In this document: piece by piece, positions 53,222 to 61,816 of the stretch
How positions within the stretch are numbered: the first letter of the stretch is position 1
Layout: every line of letters starts with the position of its first letter
DNA from: Desulfovibrio ferrophilus
GTDB lineage: Bacteria > Desulfobacterota > Desulfovibrionia > Desulfovibrionales > Desulfovibrionaceae
Direction: 5' to 3'
Assembly: GCF_003966735.1 (NCBI RefSeq)
Contig: NZ_AP017378.1
Location: 1,942,905-2,006,904 of the forward strand
DNA: 64,000 bases
Program-made: the position numbers and the translations under genes
Notes under the pieces: generated by a model
What the model was told of the DNA's origin: nothing
The model's database searches: none
What the model saw: the letters and a program-made list of their open reading frames with translations, nothing else

Positions 53222-54267
53222 GGCTTGAACCACGCGAAAACGTCTCCCTGGCACTCAAGGCATTGGGACCGATCCTAGCCATTGCCGTGGCCATGGGTTT
53301 CTGTTCCCTGCTCATCATCTGGTCCGGGGCCTCTCCCATGGAAGCCTGGGGCTTGCTGCTCAAAGGTTCATTGGGCTCCACCTTTGCTCTGACCGAAACC
53401 CTGACCCGCGCAACCCCCTTGATCTTCACCGGGCTGGCAGCGGCCATTGCCTTCCGGGCCAAGCTCTGGAACATCGGCGGTGAAGGACAGCTGTACGCCG
53501 GGGCCTGCATCGCCACCTGGCTGGGCACCGGGATGCTCGACCTCCCGGTCTGGCTGATGGTCCCTGTTCTGTTCCTGGCCGGAGCTCTGGCTGGTGGACT
53601 GCTGCTACTCGGCCCGACTCTGCTCAAGACCAAACTGTCCGTGGACGAGGTGGTCACGACCCTGCTTCTGAATTTCATCGTACTGCTGTTCGTGAACTGG
53701 CTGGTCTTTGGGCCCTGGAAAGACCCCATGGCCATGGGCTGGCCCCAGGCCGCGCCTGTCGTCGACTCCGCAGAGTTGGGGCAGATGGTCGCCAAGACAC
53801 GCCTGCACTGGGGATTTGTCATCGCCTTGGCCTGCGCCGTGGGAGCCTGGGCCTTGATGCGCTTCACCACCTGGGGATTCGAAATCCGCGCTGTGGGGCA
53901 TAACCAGCAGGCCAGCCGCTTTGCTGGCATCCCGGTCAACGCCGCCATTGTCCGCACCGCGCTCATCTCCGGCGGACTAGCCGGCTTTGCGGGGGTGGCC
54001 GAACTGTGCGGACTCAAGGGCTACCTGACCCTGGACCTGTCCCCGGGCTTCGGCTATTCGGGCATCGTGGTCGCCATGCTTGCAGCACTGCATCCTCTGG
54101 GAGTCGTGATCTCGGCCATTTTTGTCGCCATCGTCTCCATCGGGGCCGACTCCATGAGCCGCTCCCTGAATATTTCCAACTACATTGCAGACGTGGCCAC
54201 CGCCGCCGCGCTGCTGGCCGTCTTGGTCAGCATGCTCGTCTCGCGCTACCGCATCAGGTGGAGGTAG
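53218..54267 (+). CDS. BMP-type ABC transporter permease 1
   Basis: The 349-residue inner membrane protein has about nine to ten membrane segments and the family segments TPLIFTGLAAAIAFRAKLWN, IGGEGQLYAGACIATWLG, LKTKLSVDEVVTTLLLNFIV and RAVGHNQQASRFAGIPVNA. It overlaps the ATPase gene by four bases and is followed after three bases by the second permease, so the two form a heterodimer. Confidence 0.94.
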   Translation: MRLEPRENVSLALKALGPILAIAVAMGFCSLLIIWSGASPMEAWGLLLKGSLGSTFALTETLTRATPLIFTGLAAAIAFRAKLWNIGGEGQLYAGACIATWLGTGMLDLPVWLMVPVLFLAGALAGGLLLLGPTLLKTKLSVDEVVTTLLLNFIVLLFVNWLVFGPWKDPMAMGWPQAAPVVDSAELGQMVAKTRLHWGFVIALACAVGAWALMRFTTWGFEIRAVGHNQQASRFAGIPVNAAIVRTALISGGLAGFAGVAELCGLKGYLTLDLSPGFGYSGIVVAMLAALHPLGVVISAIFVAIVSIGADSMSRSLNISNYIADVATAAALLAVLVSMLVSRYRIRWR

Positions 54268-54270
54268 CCC

Positions 54271-55212
54271 ATGGATATTCTGAATTTTCTACTTGAAACC
54301 GGCTTCTGGCTGGCAACGGTCCGCATGGCGACTCCCCTTGTCTTCGGCACGCTGGGTGAACTGATCTGCGAGCGCGCCGGGGTCCTGAATCTGGGCATCG
54401 AAGGCATCATGGCTGCGGGCTGCATGTCCGGCTGGATGTGGGTTTACATGGGCGGAAGCTTGTGGGGTGGCGTCATGTTTGCCGCGCTGGTGGGCGCGAC
54501 CTTCGGCCTGTTGCATGCGGCTTTCACCGTGCATCTGGGACTGTCACAGCACGTCACCGGGCTGGGCATCACCATGCTGGCCTCGGCCTGCTCGTCCTTT
54601 GTGTTCCGCATGCTGCTGCCCAAAGCCACAACTCCACCCAAAATCATCCCCTTCGAGAACATCAACATCCCCGGCCTCTCGGACCTCCCGTTCGTGGGAC
54701 CGGTGTTCTTCCAGCAATCACCCATGACCGTTTTGGCCATCGTGGCCGTCATTGTTGTCAGCTACGTGTTGTACCGAACCCCGGCGGGGCTGGCCCTGCG
54801 CATGACCGGTGAGAATCCCATGGCCGTGGAGTCCCAAGGCCTTTCGGTCTTCTCCATCCGCACCTGGGCCGTGGTCTCGGGCAGCGCTCTGATGGCCGTG
54901 GGTGGAGCATTTTTGACGTTGTCGGCCTTTGACGCCTATTACATCGGCATGGTCAACGGACGCGGCTGGATTTGCATCGCACTGGTGGTCTTCGCCTCAT
55001 GGCGACCGGGCAAGGCGCTCTTGGGCGCAACCCTGTTTGCCGCCTTTGACGCCGTGCAGATGCGCGTGCAGCAACAGGCAGCCATGGCCATACCGTACCA
55101 GTTCTATCTGATGATGCCCTACGTGTTCTCCATCGTCGCGCTGATCATCATGTCGCGCCGGGCAGCCTATCCCAAGGCCCTGCTGGTGCCTTTCCGAAAA
55201 GGCGAACGATAA
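54271..55212 (+). CDS. BMP-type ABC transporter permease 2
   Basis: The 313-residue protein has about eight to nine membrane segments and the family segments VRMATPLVFGTLGELICERA, GVLNLGIEGIMAAGCMSG, GLSQHVTGLGITMLASACSS and RMTGENPMAVESQGLSVFSI. It is the shorter partner of permease 1, as in other nucleoside importers of this group. Confidence 0.94.
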   Translation: MDILNFLLETGFWLATVRMATPLVFGTLGELICERAGVLNLGIEGIMAAGCMSGWMWVYMGGSLWGGVMFAALVGATFGLLHAAFTVHLGLSQHVTGLGITMLASACSSFVFRMLLPKATTPPKIIPFENINIPGLSDLPFVGPVFFQQSPMTVLAIVAVIVVSYVLYRTPAGLALRMTGENPMAVESQGLSVFSIRTWAVVSGSALMAVGGAFLTLSAFDAYYIGMVNGRGWICIALVVFASWRPGKALLGATLFAAFDAVQMRVQQQAAMAIPYQFYLMMPYVFSIVALIIMSRRAAYPKALLVPFRKGER

Positions 55213-55283
55213 ACAGACCATGCACGAAGTCGTTTGTTCCGTGGCAACTCCCCACAGGATCAACAATCAAAGAGGTCACTCCC

Positions 55284-56576
55284 ATGCTGGATCTACTCGT
55301 CAAGAACGCCACGCTTCACGGCCATATCGAGCCACATGACATCGCCGTTCAGGATGGAAAATTCATAGAGATCGCCCCACGCATCGAGGCTCAGGCCACT
55401 GAAACCATCGATGCCAGCGGACGTCTGGTGACCCCTCCATTTGTGGACAGCCACTTCCATATGGATGCCACCCTGTCCACGGGGCTACCTCGCTTCAATG
55501 AAAGCGGAACCCTGTTGGAAGGCATCAAGATCTGGGGCGAACTGAAACCCGATCTCACTGCCGAGGCCGTCAAAGACCGTGCTCTGGAACTGCTGACATG
55601 GTCCGTGGCGCGAGGCACTCTGGCTGTGCGCACCCATGTGGATGTGACCGACCCCACCCTGATGGCCGTGGACGTCCTGCTGGAAGTGCGCGAGCAGATG
55701 AAGGACTACGTGGACATTCAATTGGTGGCCTTCCCCCAGGACGGTGTGCTGCGCACCCCCGGCGGCAAGGAGTTGCTGCAGCGGGCTCTGGACAAGGGCG
55801 TGGATGTGGTGGGTGGTATCCCGCATTTCGAGCGAACCATGAACGAGGGACGTGAATCCGTACAATGGCTCTGCGAGCAGGCCGCCCAGCGGGGCCTCCT
55901 GGTGGACATGCACTGCGACGAATCCGACGACCCCCTGTCGCGACACGTGGAGGCTCTGGCCTTCGAGACGCAGCGGCTCGGACTGCATGGCCGGGTCACG
56001 GGCTCGCATCTGACAAGCATGCATTCCATGGACAATTATTATGTCTCCAAGCTGATCCCACTCATGGCCGAAGCCCGGCTGAATGTGGTCTGCAACCCGC
56101 TGGTGAACATCACTCTCCAGGGCCGCCACGACACCTATCCCAAGCGCCGGGGGCTGACCCGGGTGCCGGAACTGATGGCCGCGGGATTGATCGTGGCCTT
56201 GGGGCAGGACGACATCATGGACCCCTGGTATCCCATGGGCAGTCACGACATGCTGGAAGTGGCACACATGGGCGCGCACTGCCTGCAGATGATGGGAATC
56301 TCCCAGTTGAACACCCTATTTGATGCAGTCACATCCGATGCCGCGCAGGTCATGCAGCTGGACGGCTACGGCCTGAAGCCAGGAACTGATGCGGACTTTG
56401 TGATCCTTCAGGCCAAGGACGCCATCGAGGCCATCCGCCTGCGCTCGGCGCGGTTGACTGTTGTCCGACGGGGCAACATCGTGGCCGAAACCCCTGAGAT
56501 CACCTCCAAGGTCCGGATGGGAGACAACGACCACCGGGTTGATTTTTCCCTGAAGCGGACAGCTACCGGTCAATAA
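55284..56576 (+). CDS. codA: Cytosine deaminase (CodA-like)
   Basis: The enzyme deaminates cytosine to uracil and ammonia and needs a metal ion. The 430-residue amidohydrolase has FVDSHFHMDATLSTGLPRFN (metal histidines), RTHVDVTDPTLMAV, QLVAFPQDGVLRTPGGKELL, VDMHCDESDDPLSR and GQDDIMDPWYPMGSHDML. These match the E. coli CodA pattern closely; only the GHDD histidine is Gln here. Isoguanine or related pyrimidines are possible substrates. It follows the transporter by 71 bases, so import and deamination probably go together. Confidence 0.88.
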   Translation: MLDLLVKNATLHGHIEPHDIAVQDGKFIEIAPRIEAQATETIDASGRLVTPPFVDSHFHMDATLSTGLPRFNESGTLLEGIKIWGELKPDLTAEAVKDRALELLTWSVARGTLAVRTHVDVTDPTLMAVDVLLEVREQMKDYVDIQLVAFPQDGVLRTPGGKELLQRALDKGVDVVGGIPHFERTMNEGRESVQWLCEQAAQRGLLVDMHCDESDDPLSRHVEALAFETQRLGLHGRVTGSHLTSMHSMDNYYVSKLIPLMAEARLNVVCNPLVNITLQGRHDTYPKRRGLTRVPELMAAGLIVALGQDDIMDPWYPMGSHDMLEVAHMGAHCLQMMGISQLNTLFDAVTSDAAQVMQLDGYGLKPGTDADFVILQAKDAIEAIRLRSARLTVVRRGNIVAETPEITSKVRMGDNDHRVDFSLKRTATGQ

Positions 56577-56618
56577 CACCGGGCAGCTTTTTCCACCTGC
56601 ACACAGCCAAATCATTAC

Positions 56619-56649
56619 AAAGGCATGGGTTTTCAGCTCATGCCTTTTT
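56619..56649 (+). terminator. Rho-independent terminator of the codA operon
   Basis: AAAGGCATG pairs with CATGCCTTT around a loop and is followed by a T run. Confidence 0.8.
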
Positions 56650-56852
56650 CATTTCCCTGTAATCACAAGCCCTTCTGTAATTTCTCTAGACTTTTTCCAA
56701 CTCTGCATCGCTATCGGGAACAGCTCTTGCTTTCCTCACAAAACACCTCGGAACAGGGAACATGTTTCCTGACTGAGGGCGGCGCGATCAGGGACTGTGC
56801 GGCGGGCCAATCCACGGTCCCACAACGACCACTGTGAGGAGGATACCAAACC

Positions 56853-57050
56853 ATGAACAACGGCAACGCTCGCAACTGCGACCGTCCCCTGAGCCTCGAC
56901 ATCAACACTCCCCATCCGTCGGACTACGCCCATCGATATCGCATGGACCTGACCGACAGTGACGACACATGCAAAATCAAAGAGATCTTTGGCATGCTCG
57001 TTTTCACTTTGAGTGTTCTGTGTTTTGCTCTTGGGGTCTACCTGATCTAA
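56853..57050 (+). CDS. Small single-pass membrane protein, unknown function
   Basis: I do not recognise this 65-residue protein. A polar N-terminal part of about 45 residues has two cysteines (NCDRPLS and DTCKIKE), and the C-terminus is one membrane segment (IFGMLVFTLSVLCFALGVYL), so it is probably tail-anchored. GGAGG lies 11 bases before the ATG and a terminator follows, which supports it as a real gene. Confidence 0.65.
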   Translation: MNNGNARNCDRPLSLDINTPHPSDYAHRYRMDLTDSDDTCKIKEIFGMLVFTLSVLCFALGVYLI

Positions 57051-57080
57051 CGGCTATCCGCCCTGCACTGAACTCTTGAG

Positions 57081-57105
57081 CTGCCCGTCTTCCCCTGACG
57101 GGCAG
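57081..57105 (+). terminator. Rho-independent terminator
   Basis: CTGCCCGTC pairs with GACGGGCAG around a seven-base loop, followed by TTTAC. It ends the small membrane protein transcript. Confidence 0.7.
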
Positions 57106-57188
57106 TTTACGTATCCAGGATTGACCCCTCACCACGATCCTCATATGTTTGCCCTCCCCGTGACATATCTGGAACCCATGAAGGACCT

Positions 57189-58295
57189 ATGGACAATCTC
57201 GACGAACTCATCGCACTGACCTCGAAACTCATCCGTTTCAAATCCACCAGCTCCCGCCCTGAAGAAATTGACTCCTGCGCGGCCTACATTCACGCCTGGC
57301 TCAAAGCCAACGGCATTGCCAGCCAACTGACCCACAATAATGACGTGCCCTGCGTTTCAGTTCTTCCCAAGGACGACGCTGTACCCGTGCTGCTGATGGC
57401 CCACTTCGATGTGGTTGAAGCCGAAGACGACTCCCTGTTCGAGCCCAAGGTGGAAAACGGAAGTCTCTGGGGTCGCGGAAGCCTTGACGATAAATACGGC
57501 GTGGCGATGTCCATGCTTCGGTATCGGGATTCACTTCGCGAAGTCGTGGCGCAGGGAGGAACACAGGCTGACATGCCCTTTGGCCTGCTGCTGACCGGAG
57601 ATGAAGAATCCGGAGGTCACGACGGAGCCAGGACTCTGCTAAAACAGGTGCGCACGAATTTCTGCATTGCTCTGGACGGTGGCGCACCGGACACGGTGAT
57701 CATCAAACAAAAGGGAATCCTCAACCTGCGCCTGACGGCCCAAGGAAAGGCGGCTCATGGAGCCCGCCCTTGGCGGGGCGAAAATGCTGCGGATCTGCTT
57801 ATCGAAGATTACCTGCGACTCAAAGAGTTGTTCCCGGACAAGGGTGGCGAACACTGGCATCGAACACTGAACCTGGGTGCTCTGCATACGGGCTCAAACT
57901 CCTTGAACCAGGTCCCCGCAGAAGCCCATGCCCTGTTCGATGTTCGCTACACGGAAGAGGACACTCCCGACGAACTCGTAAAGGCCATGCGCGCCACAAT
58001 CCGGGGAACACTGGAAGTTCTGGTTCAGGAGCCCCAACTCATCCCGTATGAAACCCCATACCTTGGCTTGCTGCTTGAGCAGCACCCCGACATGCACCCC
58101 GGCTGCGCGCACGGTGCCAGTGACGCCCGTTTTCTTACCGAACGTGGCATTCCCGGAGTGGTCTGGGGCGCCTGGGGCAGTTCCACAGCCCACAGCCTGG
58201 CCGAACACGTCACGCTCGAGAGCCTGAACACCCTGTCCCGACGCCTGCAATCCTTCCTGCAAGCCATCCCCATCAACATCCCGATAAAAAACTAA
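57189..58295 (+). CDS. M20 family metallopeptidase
   Basis: The 368-residue cytoplasmic hydrolase has the M20 di-zinc motifs: LLMAHFDVVEAED (His, Asp), LWGRGSLDDKYGVAMSML (bridging Asp), LLLTGDEESGGHDGA (Glu pair) and IALDGGAPD. A dimerisation lid with KGILNLRLTAQGKAAHGARP lies in the middle. The family includes dipeptidases, acetylornithine and succinyl-DAP deacylases; the exact substrate is not set. AAGGACC lies before ATG 57189. Confidence 0.9.
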   Translation: MDNLDELIALTSKLIRFKSTSSRPEEIDSCAAYIHAWLKANGIASQLTHNNDVPCVSVLPKDDAVPVLLMAHFDVVEAEDDSLFEPKVENGSLWGRGSLDDKYGVAMSMLRYRDSLREVVAQGGTQADMPFGLLLTGDEESGGHDGARTLLKQVRTNFCIALDGGAPDTVIIKQKGILNLRLTAQGKAAHGARPWRGENAADLLIEDYLRLKELFPDKGGEHWHRTLNLGALHTGSNSLNQVPAEAHALFDVRYTEEDTPDELVKAMRATIRGTLEVLVQEPQLIPYETPYLGLLLEQHPDMHPGCAHGASDARFLTERGIPGVVWGAWGSSTAHSLAEHVTLESLNTLSRRLQSFLQAIPINIPIKN

Positions 58296-58460
58296 ACATC
58301 TTTTCGACACTATATCGGCACAAAATTGCAACATTATTGCAGTGTTCTGAGTTTTACGCCTATTTACAGGCCAATACAGAGGGAAAAAAGCACTGTACAT
58401 TTGTTACCCCCCCCTATATACAGAGCTTGCTTTTTTTGGTAAACTATATGTTTGCCCGAA

Positions 58461-58578
58461 GGGGCACCGGGAGTGTGGGAGATTTATCGCCGTCTTTGGC
58501 GGCGTCATATGTGAGTACCAACTGCGAACCGCAAAGGCAGAGCCTTCTGCTTGCGGTGACTATGGGCTGGTGCGCCCC
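58461..58578 (+). promoter_or_regulatory. Structured leader before the HD-GYP gene
   Basis: GGGGCACC (58461-58468) can pair with GGTGCGCCCC (58569-58578), enclosing a hairpin GCC-GTCTTT-GGC near 58489-58501 and a strong stem-loop at 58529-58556 (CCGCAA...TTGCGG). It ends about 40 bases before the HD-GYP start. The shape resembles a riboswitch or leader RNA, but I cannot match it to a known class; the c-di-GMP-I core is not present. The rest of the interval (58296-58460) is AT-rich and shows no gene. Confidence 0.4.
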
Positions 58579-58619
58579 GCCCTCCCTCTGACTCGGCAAT
58601 CAACCGGACCAGAGGAACC

Positions 58620-59603
58620 ATGCACAACGAAAACGCTGCTCAGCTCCAAGAGAGCTACATCTCCATCTCTCCGCTCATGCTTGTGCCGGGGAAATGTGGC
58701 CGATTCAATGTGCACCTGCTCCAGGGCAGGGAGTTCGTCCTCTACACAAAAGCCGATGAGCAATTCACCCAAGCACATCGCAACAAGCTTTGCGATCACG
58801 GCGTTTGCGAAGTCTACATCCAGAAAGAACACGAAGTCTTCTACAAGGAATATGTGGAGGACAATCTTGGCCACGTCCTGATGGATGACAACGCAGCCTA
58901 TGAAGAACGCGCCCGCATTCTGCATGAAGCCTCTCTTGCCATTGTACAGGAAGCCTTTGATCGTCGCCTGCCCGAGCACATCGTCCGCCAACGCAACTTC
59001 CAGCGTATCGTCGAGACCGTTCAGGAAACCGTACGTCTGCTTGCCCAAGGCCAATCCTTCAAGGCCATAGCGCAGTTCATCTCTCACGATTACAGCACGT
59101 TCTCTCATTGCGTGCATGTGTTCCTCTATTCCTCGGCCCTGCTCCAGACCTATGATCTGGATGAGGAAACCATGGTCCAGGCTGGAATCGGAGCCATGTT
59201 GCATGACATTGGCAAATCCGTAATTCCCAGCGAAATCCTCCTGAAGCCAGGAGTCCTGACCAATCAGGAACGAAACATCATCGAGACACATACCACTCAG
59301 GGTTTGAAACTTTGCAGGCTATTTCCCCTCGGCCAGATTGCCACAGACTGCATCCAGCACCACCACGAGAAACTCGACGGCAACGGCTACCCCATGAACC
59401 TGCGCAAAGAGCAAATCTCGCGCCCGGTTCGCGCCGTGACCATTGCTGACATCTACGACGCCATGACCACCAATCGTTCCTACTGCAAAGCCATGAACCC
59501 CTTCCAGGTCCTCAGGATCATGCGTGACGAAATGTACGGCGAATTGGACATCAACATGTTCAAGCGCTTCGTTCAGGTGCTCTCCGGCGCCGACATCGTC
59601 TAA
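58620..59603 (+). CDS. HD-GYP domain phosphodiesterase
   Basis: The protein is predicted to hydrolyse cyclic di-GMP. The 327-residue cytoplasmic protein has an N-terminal DUF3391-like domain (about 1-125) and a canonical HD-GYP domain: ISHDYSTFSHCVHVFLYSSA, AMLHDIGKSVIPSEILLKPG, ETHTTQGLKL, CIQHHHEKLDGNGYP and VTIADIYDAMTTNRSY. All the usual metal and GYP residues are visible. AGAGGAA lies before the ATG. It stands alone behind a structured leader. Confidence 0.95.
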   Translation: MHNENAAQLQESYISISPLMLVPGKCGRFNVHLLQGREFVLYTKADEQFTQAHRNKLCDHGVCEVYIQKEHEVFYKEYVEDNLGHVLMDDNAAYEERARILHEASLAIVQEAFDRRLPEHIVRQRNFQRIVETVQETVRLLAQGQSFKAIAQFISHDYSTFSHCVHVFLYSSALLQTYDLDEETMVQAGIGAMLHDIGKSVIPSEILLKPGVLTNQERNIIETHTTQGLKLCRLFPLGQIATDCIQHHHEKLDGNGYPMNLRKEQISRPVRAVTIADIYDAMTTNRSYCKAMNPFQVLRIMRDEMYGELDINMFKRFVQVLSGADIV

Positions 59604-59658
59604 TCCCCTCAGCCTCACCCCGCTTCATCCTCAGCTTCCATTATTGATATTCACCCGC

Positions 59659-59707
59659 TTGACATTCGCTGATCCAAATCATAGTAGTACTTCTTAGAAC
59701 TACTATG
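59659..59707 (+). promoter_or_regulatory. Promoter and palindromic operator of the TrmB-like regulator
   Basis: TTGACA (59659-59664) is followed by an inverted repeat CATAGTAGT (59680-59688) and ACTACTATG (59699-59707), which covers the expected -10 region and reaches to 10 bases before the probable start codon. It is well placed for autorepression of the regulator-lysA operon. Confidence 0.65.
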
Positions 59708-59716
59708 GAGATACGC

Positions 59717-60409
59717 ATGGACACCATCGAGGCACTCAAAACCTTCGGGCTGACCGGACAAGAAGCGGTCATGTACATCACGCTACTGACCCATGGGCCA
59801 CTCAGCGGATACGAATGTGCCAAACGGGCAGGAATCTCCCGCTCCAATGCCTATGCCGCCCTGGCCGGATTGGCTGAAAAAGGCGGAGCCATGCGCAGCG
59901 AGCAAAAGACCAGCAAGCATCTGCCCACCCCCAAGGATGAATTCCTGAAGCTGCTGCGTAAACGCAGTGAAAAAACGCTGAAAATGCTGGACAAGGAGCT
60001 GCCTGACCGTGTCAGCGAAACAGCTCCGTACCTCACCCTCACCGGCCACGAAAGCGTTGCCGAACGGATGCGGAGCATGCTGGATGGAGCACAAAGTCAT
60101 GTCTACATCTCTGCGCATTCCAGCGAAGTCCCGGCCATGTCACAGGCCCTCGAAGGATGTGTATCCCGAGGCGTAAAAACCGTACTCATCTCCGATGCCT
60201 GCCCTGTCGCTGGAGTGCACCATCACTCCAAACCCAAAGAACTTGGGCAGGTCAACATCATCGCCGACACCAGTGCGGTACTCACGGGCACCCTGCTCCC
60301 CGAGGCCACTGCGCAGTGCCTGTATTCCAGGAACAGCCAACTCGTCCGCCTCATGCGCGAGGCTTTTCTGAACGAACTTGAACTCATCGAGCGAGACACA
60401 CGATCATGA
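59717..60409 (+). CDS. TrmB-like winged-helix regulator
   Basis: The 230-residue protein has an N-terminal TrmB helix-turn-helix (ALKTFGLTGQEAVMYITLLT, PLSGYECAKRAGISRSNAYA with ALAGLAEKG) and a C-terminal phospholipase-D-like sensor domain (SVAERMRSMLDGAQSHVYIS; VKTVLISDA). TrmB is best known from archaea, and bacterial members often sense sugars or other small molecules. GGAG lies six bases before ATG 59717; an ATG at 59705 is in frame but lies in the operator. The stop overlaps lysA (ATGA). Confidence 0.82.
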   Translation: MDTIEALKTFGLTGQEAVMYITLLTHGPLSGYECAKRAGISRSNAYAALAGLAEKGGAMRSEQKTSKHLPTPKDEFLKLLRKRSEKTLKMLDKELPDRVSETAPYLTLTGHESVAERMRSMLDGAQSHVYISAHSSEVPAMSQALEGCVSRGVKTVLISDACPVAGVHHHSKPKELGQVNIIADTSAVLTGTLLPEATAQCLYSRNSQLVRLMREAFLNELELIERDTRS

Positions 60410-61680
60410 GCAACGATAGATACCATATCCATGGCGGTTTCACTGCCCAGACCCAATTTTACGGAGACAGCACTCCAGCGGAATTGATGCAGGCCTATGG
60501 CAGCCCTCTGTATGTTTACAACGAAGACATCCTGCGCCGTCGCTGTCGGGAACTGACCGGGCTGGTGGATCATGAACGATTCGAGGTCAACTACTCGGCC
60601 AAGGCCAACAGCAACCCGCAACTGCTTTCCATCGTAAAAGAAGAAGGCCTGCGCGTGGATGCCATGAGCCCGGGTGAGATCCACATCGAACTGACCGCCG
60701 GTTTCAAGCCTCAGGACATCCTGTATATTTGCAATAATGTTTCCGCTCAGGAGATGCGCTTCGCCACGGAACGTGGCGTCCGGGTCTCCGTGGATTCCCT
60801 GTCGCAACTGGAGCTGTTCGGCCAGACCAATCCGGGTGGGGAAGTGGCCATCCGCTTCAACCCCGGCTCCGGTGCTGGACACCACGCCAAGGTTGTCACT
60901 GCCGGGAAGAAGACCAAATTCGGAGTTTCCCCAGACGACATCCCCACGGTTAAGGCCATCCTGGCCCGACACCGCCTGCGGTTGGCGGGCGTGAACCAGC
61001 ACATCGGCTCGCTGTTCATGACCGGTGAGACCTATCTGGAGGCCGCCCAGACACTGATGACCATTGCAACCAGCTTTGACGAAATAGACTTCATCGACTT
61101 CGGTGGTGGCTTCGGGGTTCCCTACAAAAAACTGTCGGGGCAACCCCGACTGGATCTGAAAGAACTGGGCAAGGGCCTGACCCGCACAATCGAACGATTC
61201 GAAGCCGAAACCGGATGGACCCCGCGTTACCATGTGGAACCAGGTCGGTATATCTGCGCGGAATGCGGGGTTTTGCTGGGCACAGTGCATGCAGTCAAGG
61301 ACGTTGCCGGAAACGCCTATGCCGGAACGGACCTCGGCTTCAATGTCCTCTCTCGCCCGGTGCTCTACGATTCGCACCACGACATCGAGGCCTATCGCGG
61401 CGGCGACACTCCCTTCGGTGAATCCACTCCCGTCACCGTGGTCGGCAATATCTGCGAGACCGGAGACATCATCGCCAAGGACAGAATGCTGCCTGAACTG
61501 ATCGAAAACGATATCCTGGCTGTGCTGGATGCCGGCGCCTATGGTTATGTCATGAGTTCCAACTACAACTGCCGCCTGCGCCCGGCTGAAGTGCTGATCC
61601 AGTCAGACGGTCAGCCAAGGCTCATCCGCAGAGCCGACACCCTCGAGGACCTTTTGGCTCCATACGGACTGGCGAGCTAA
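60406..61680 (+). CDS. lysA: Diaminopimelate decarboxylase LysA
   Basis: LysA decarboxylates meso-diaminopimelate to L-lysine with PLP. The 424-residue protein has FEVNYSAKANSN with the PLP lysine (Lys66), VNQHIGSLFM, DFGGGFGVPY, VEPGRYICAECGVLLGTVHA and the active-site VVGNICETGDIIAKD cysteine segment. The Tyr of AGAYGYVMSSNYN also fits. It is coupled to the TrmB-like gene by a four-base overlap. A DAP-type murE (8174-9619) needs the same precursor, so LysA also sets how DAP is shared between cell wall and lysine. Confidence 0.97.
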   Translation: MSNDRYHIHGGFTAQTQFYGDSTPAELMQAYGSPLYVYNEDILRRRCRELTGLVDHERFEVNYSAKANSNPQLLSIVKEEGLRVDAMSPGEIHIELTAGFKPQDILYICNNVSAQEMRFATERGVRVSVDSLSQLELFGQTNPGGEVAIRFNPGSGAGHHAKVVTAGKKTKFGVSPDDIPTVKAILARHRLRLAGVNQHIGSLFMTGETYLEAAQTLMTIATSFDEIDFIDFGGGFGVPYKKLSGQPRLDLKELGKGLTRTIERFEAETGWTPRYHVEPGRYICAECGVLLGTVHAVKDVAGNAYAGTDLGFNVLSRPVLYDSHHDIEAYRGGDTPFGESTPVTVVGNICETGDIIAKDRMLPELIENDILAVLDAGAYGYVMSSNYNCRLRPAEVLIQSDGQPRLIRRADTLEDLLAPYGLAS

Positions 61681-61755
61681 ACACAGCATTAACGAATTTT
61701 GATAGTTCGAATGATTGAGGGGGACCAGGCACCCCCTCATCGAACACCTCCGTGG

Positions 61756-61790
61756 AAAGCCCCGGTCCCATCGTGGGGCCGGGGCTTTTT
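61756..61790. terminator. Bidirectional terminator between lysA and the MscS gene
   Basis: AAAGCCCCGG pairs with CCGGGGCTTT, with an inner TCCCA/TGGGG pairing, and T or A runs on both sides. Confidence 0.85.
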
Positions 61791-61816
61791 CTCTGGCACG
61801 GAAGAATGATTCGGAA

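Noticed and set aside
58316-58330. Second sigma-54 promoter before the HD-GYP gene
   Set aside because: CGGCACAAAATTGCA has only 11 bases between the GG and GC elements (12 needed) and lacks the leading T.
58461-58578. c-di-GMP-I (GEMM) riboswitch before the HD-GYP gene
   Set aside because: The words CGCAAAG and the tetraloop stem are not arranged as in the class I core, so only an unassigned structured leader is reported.
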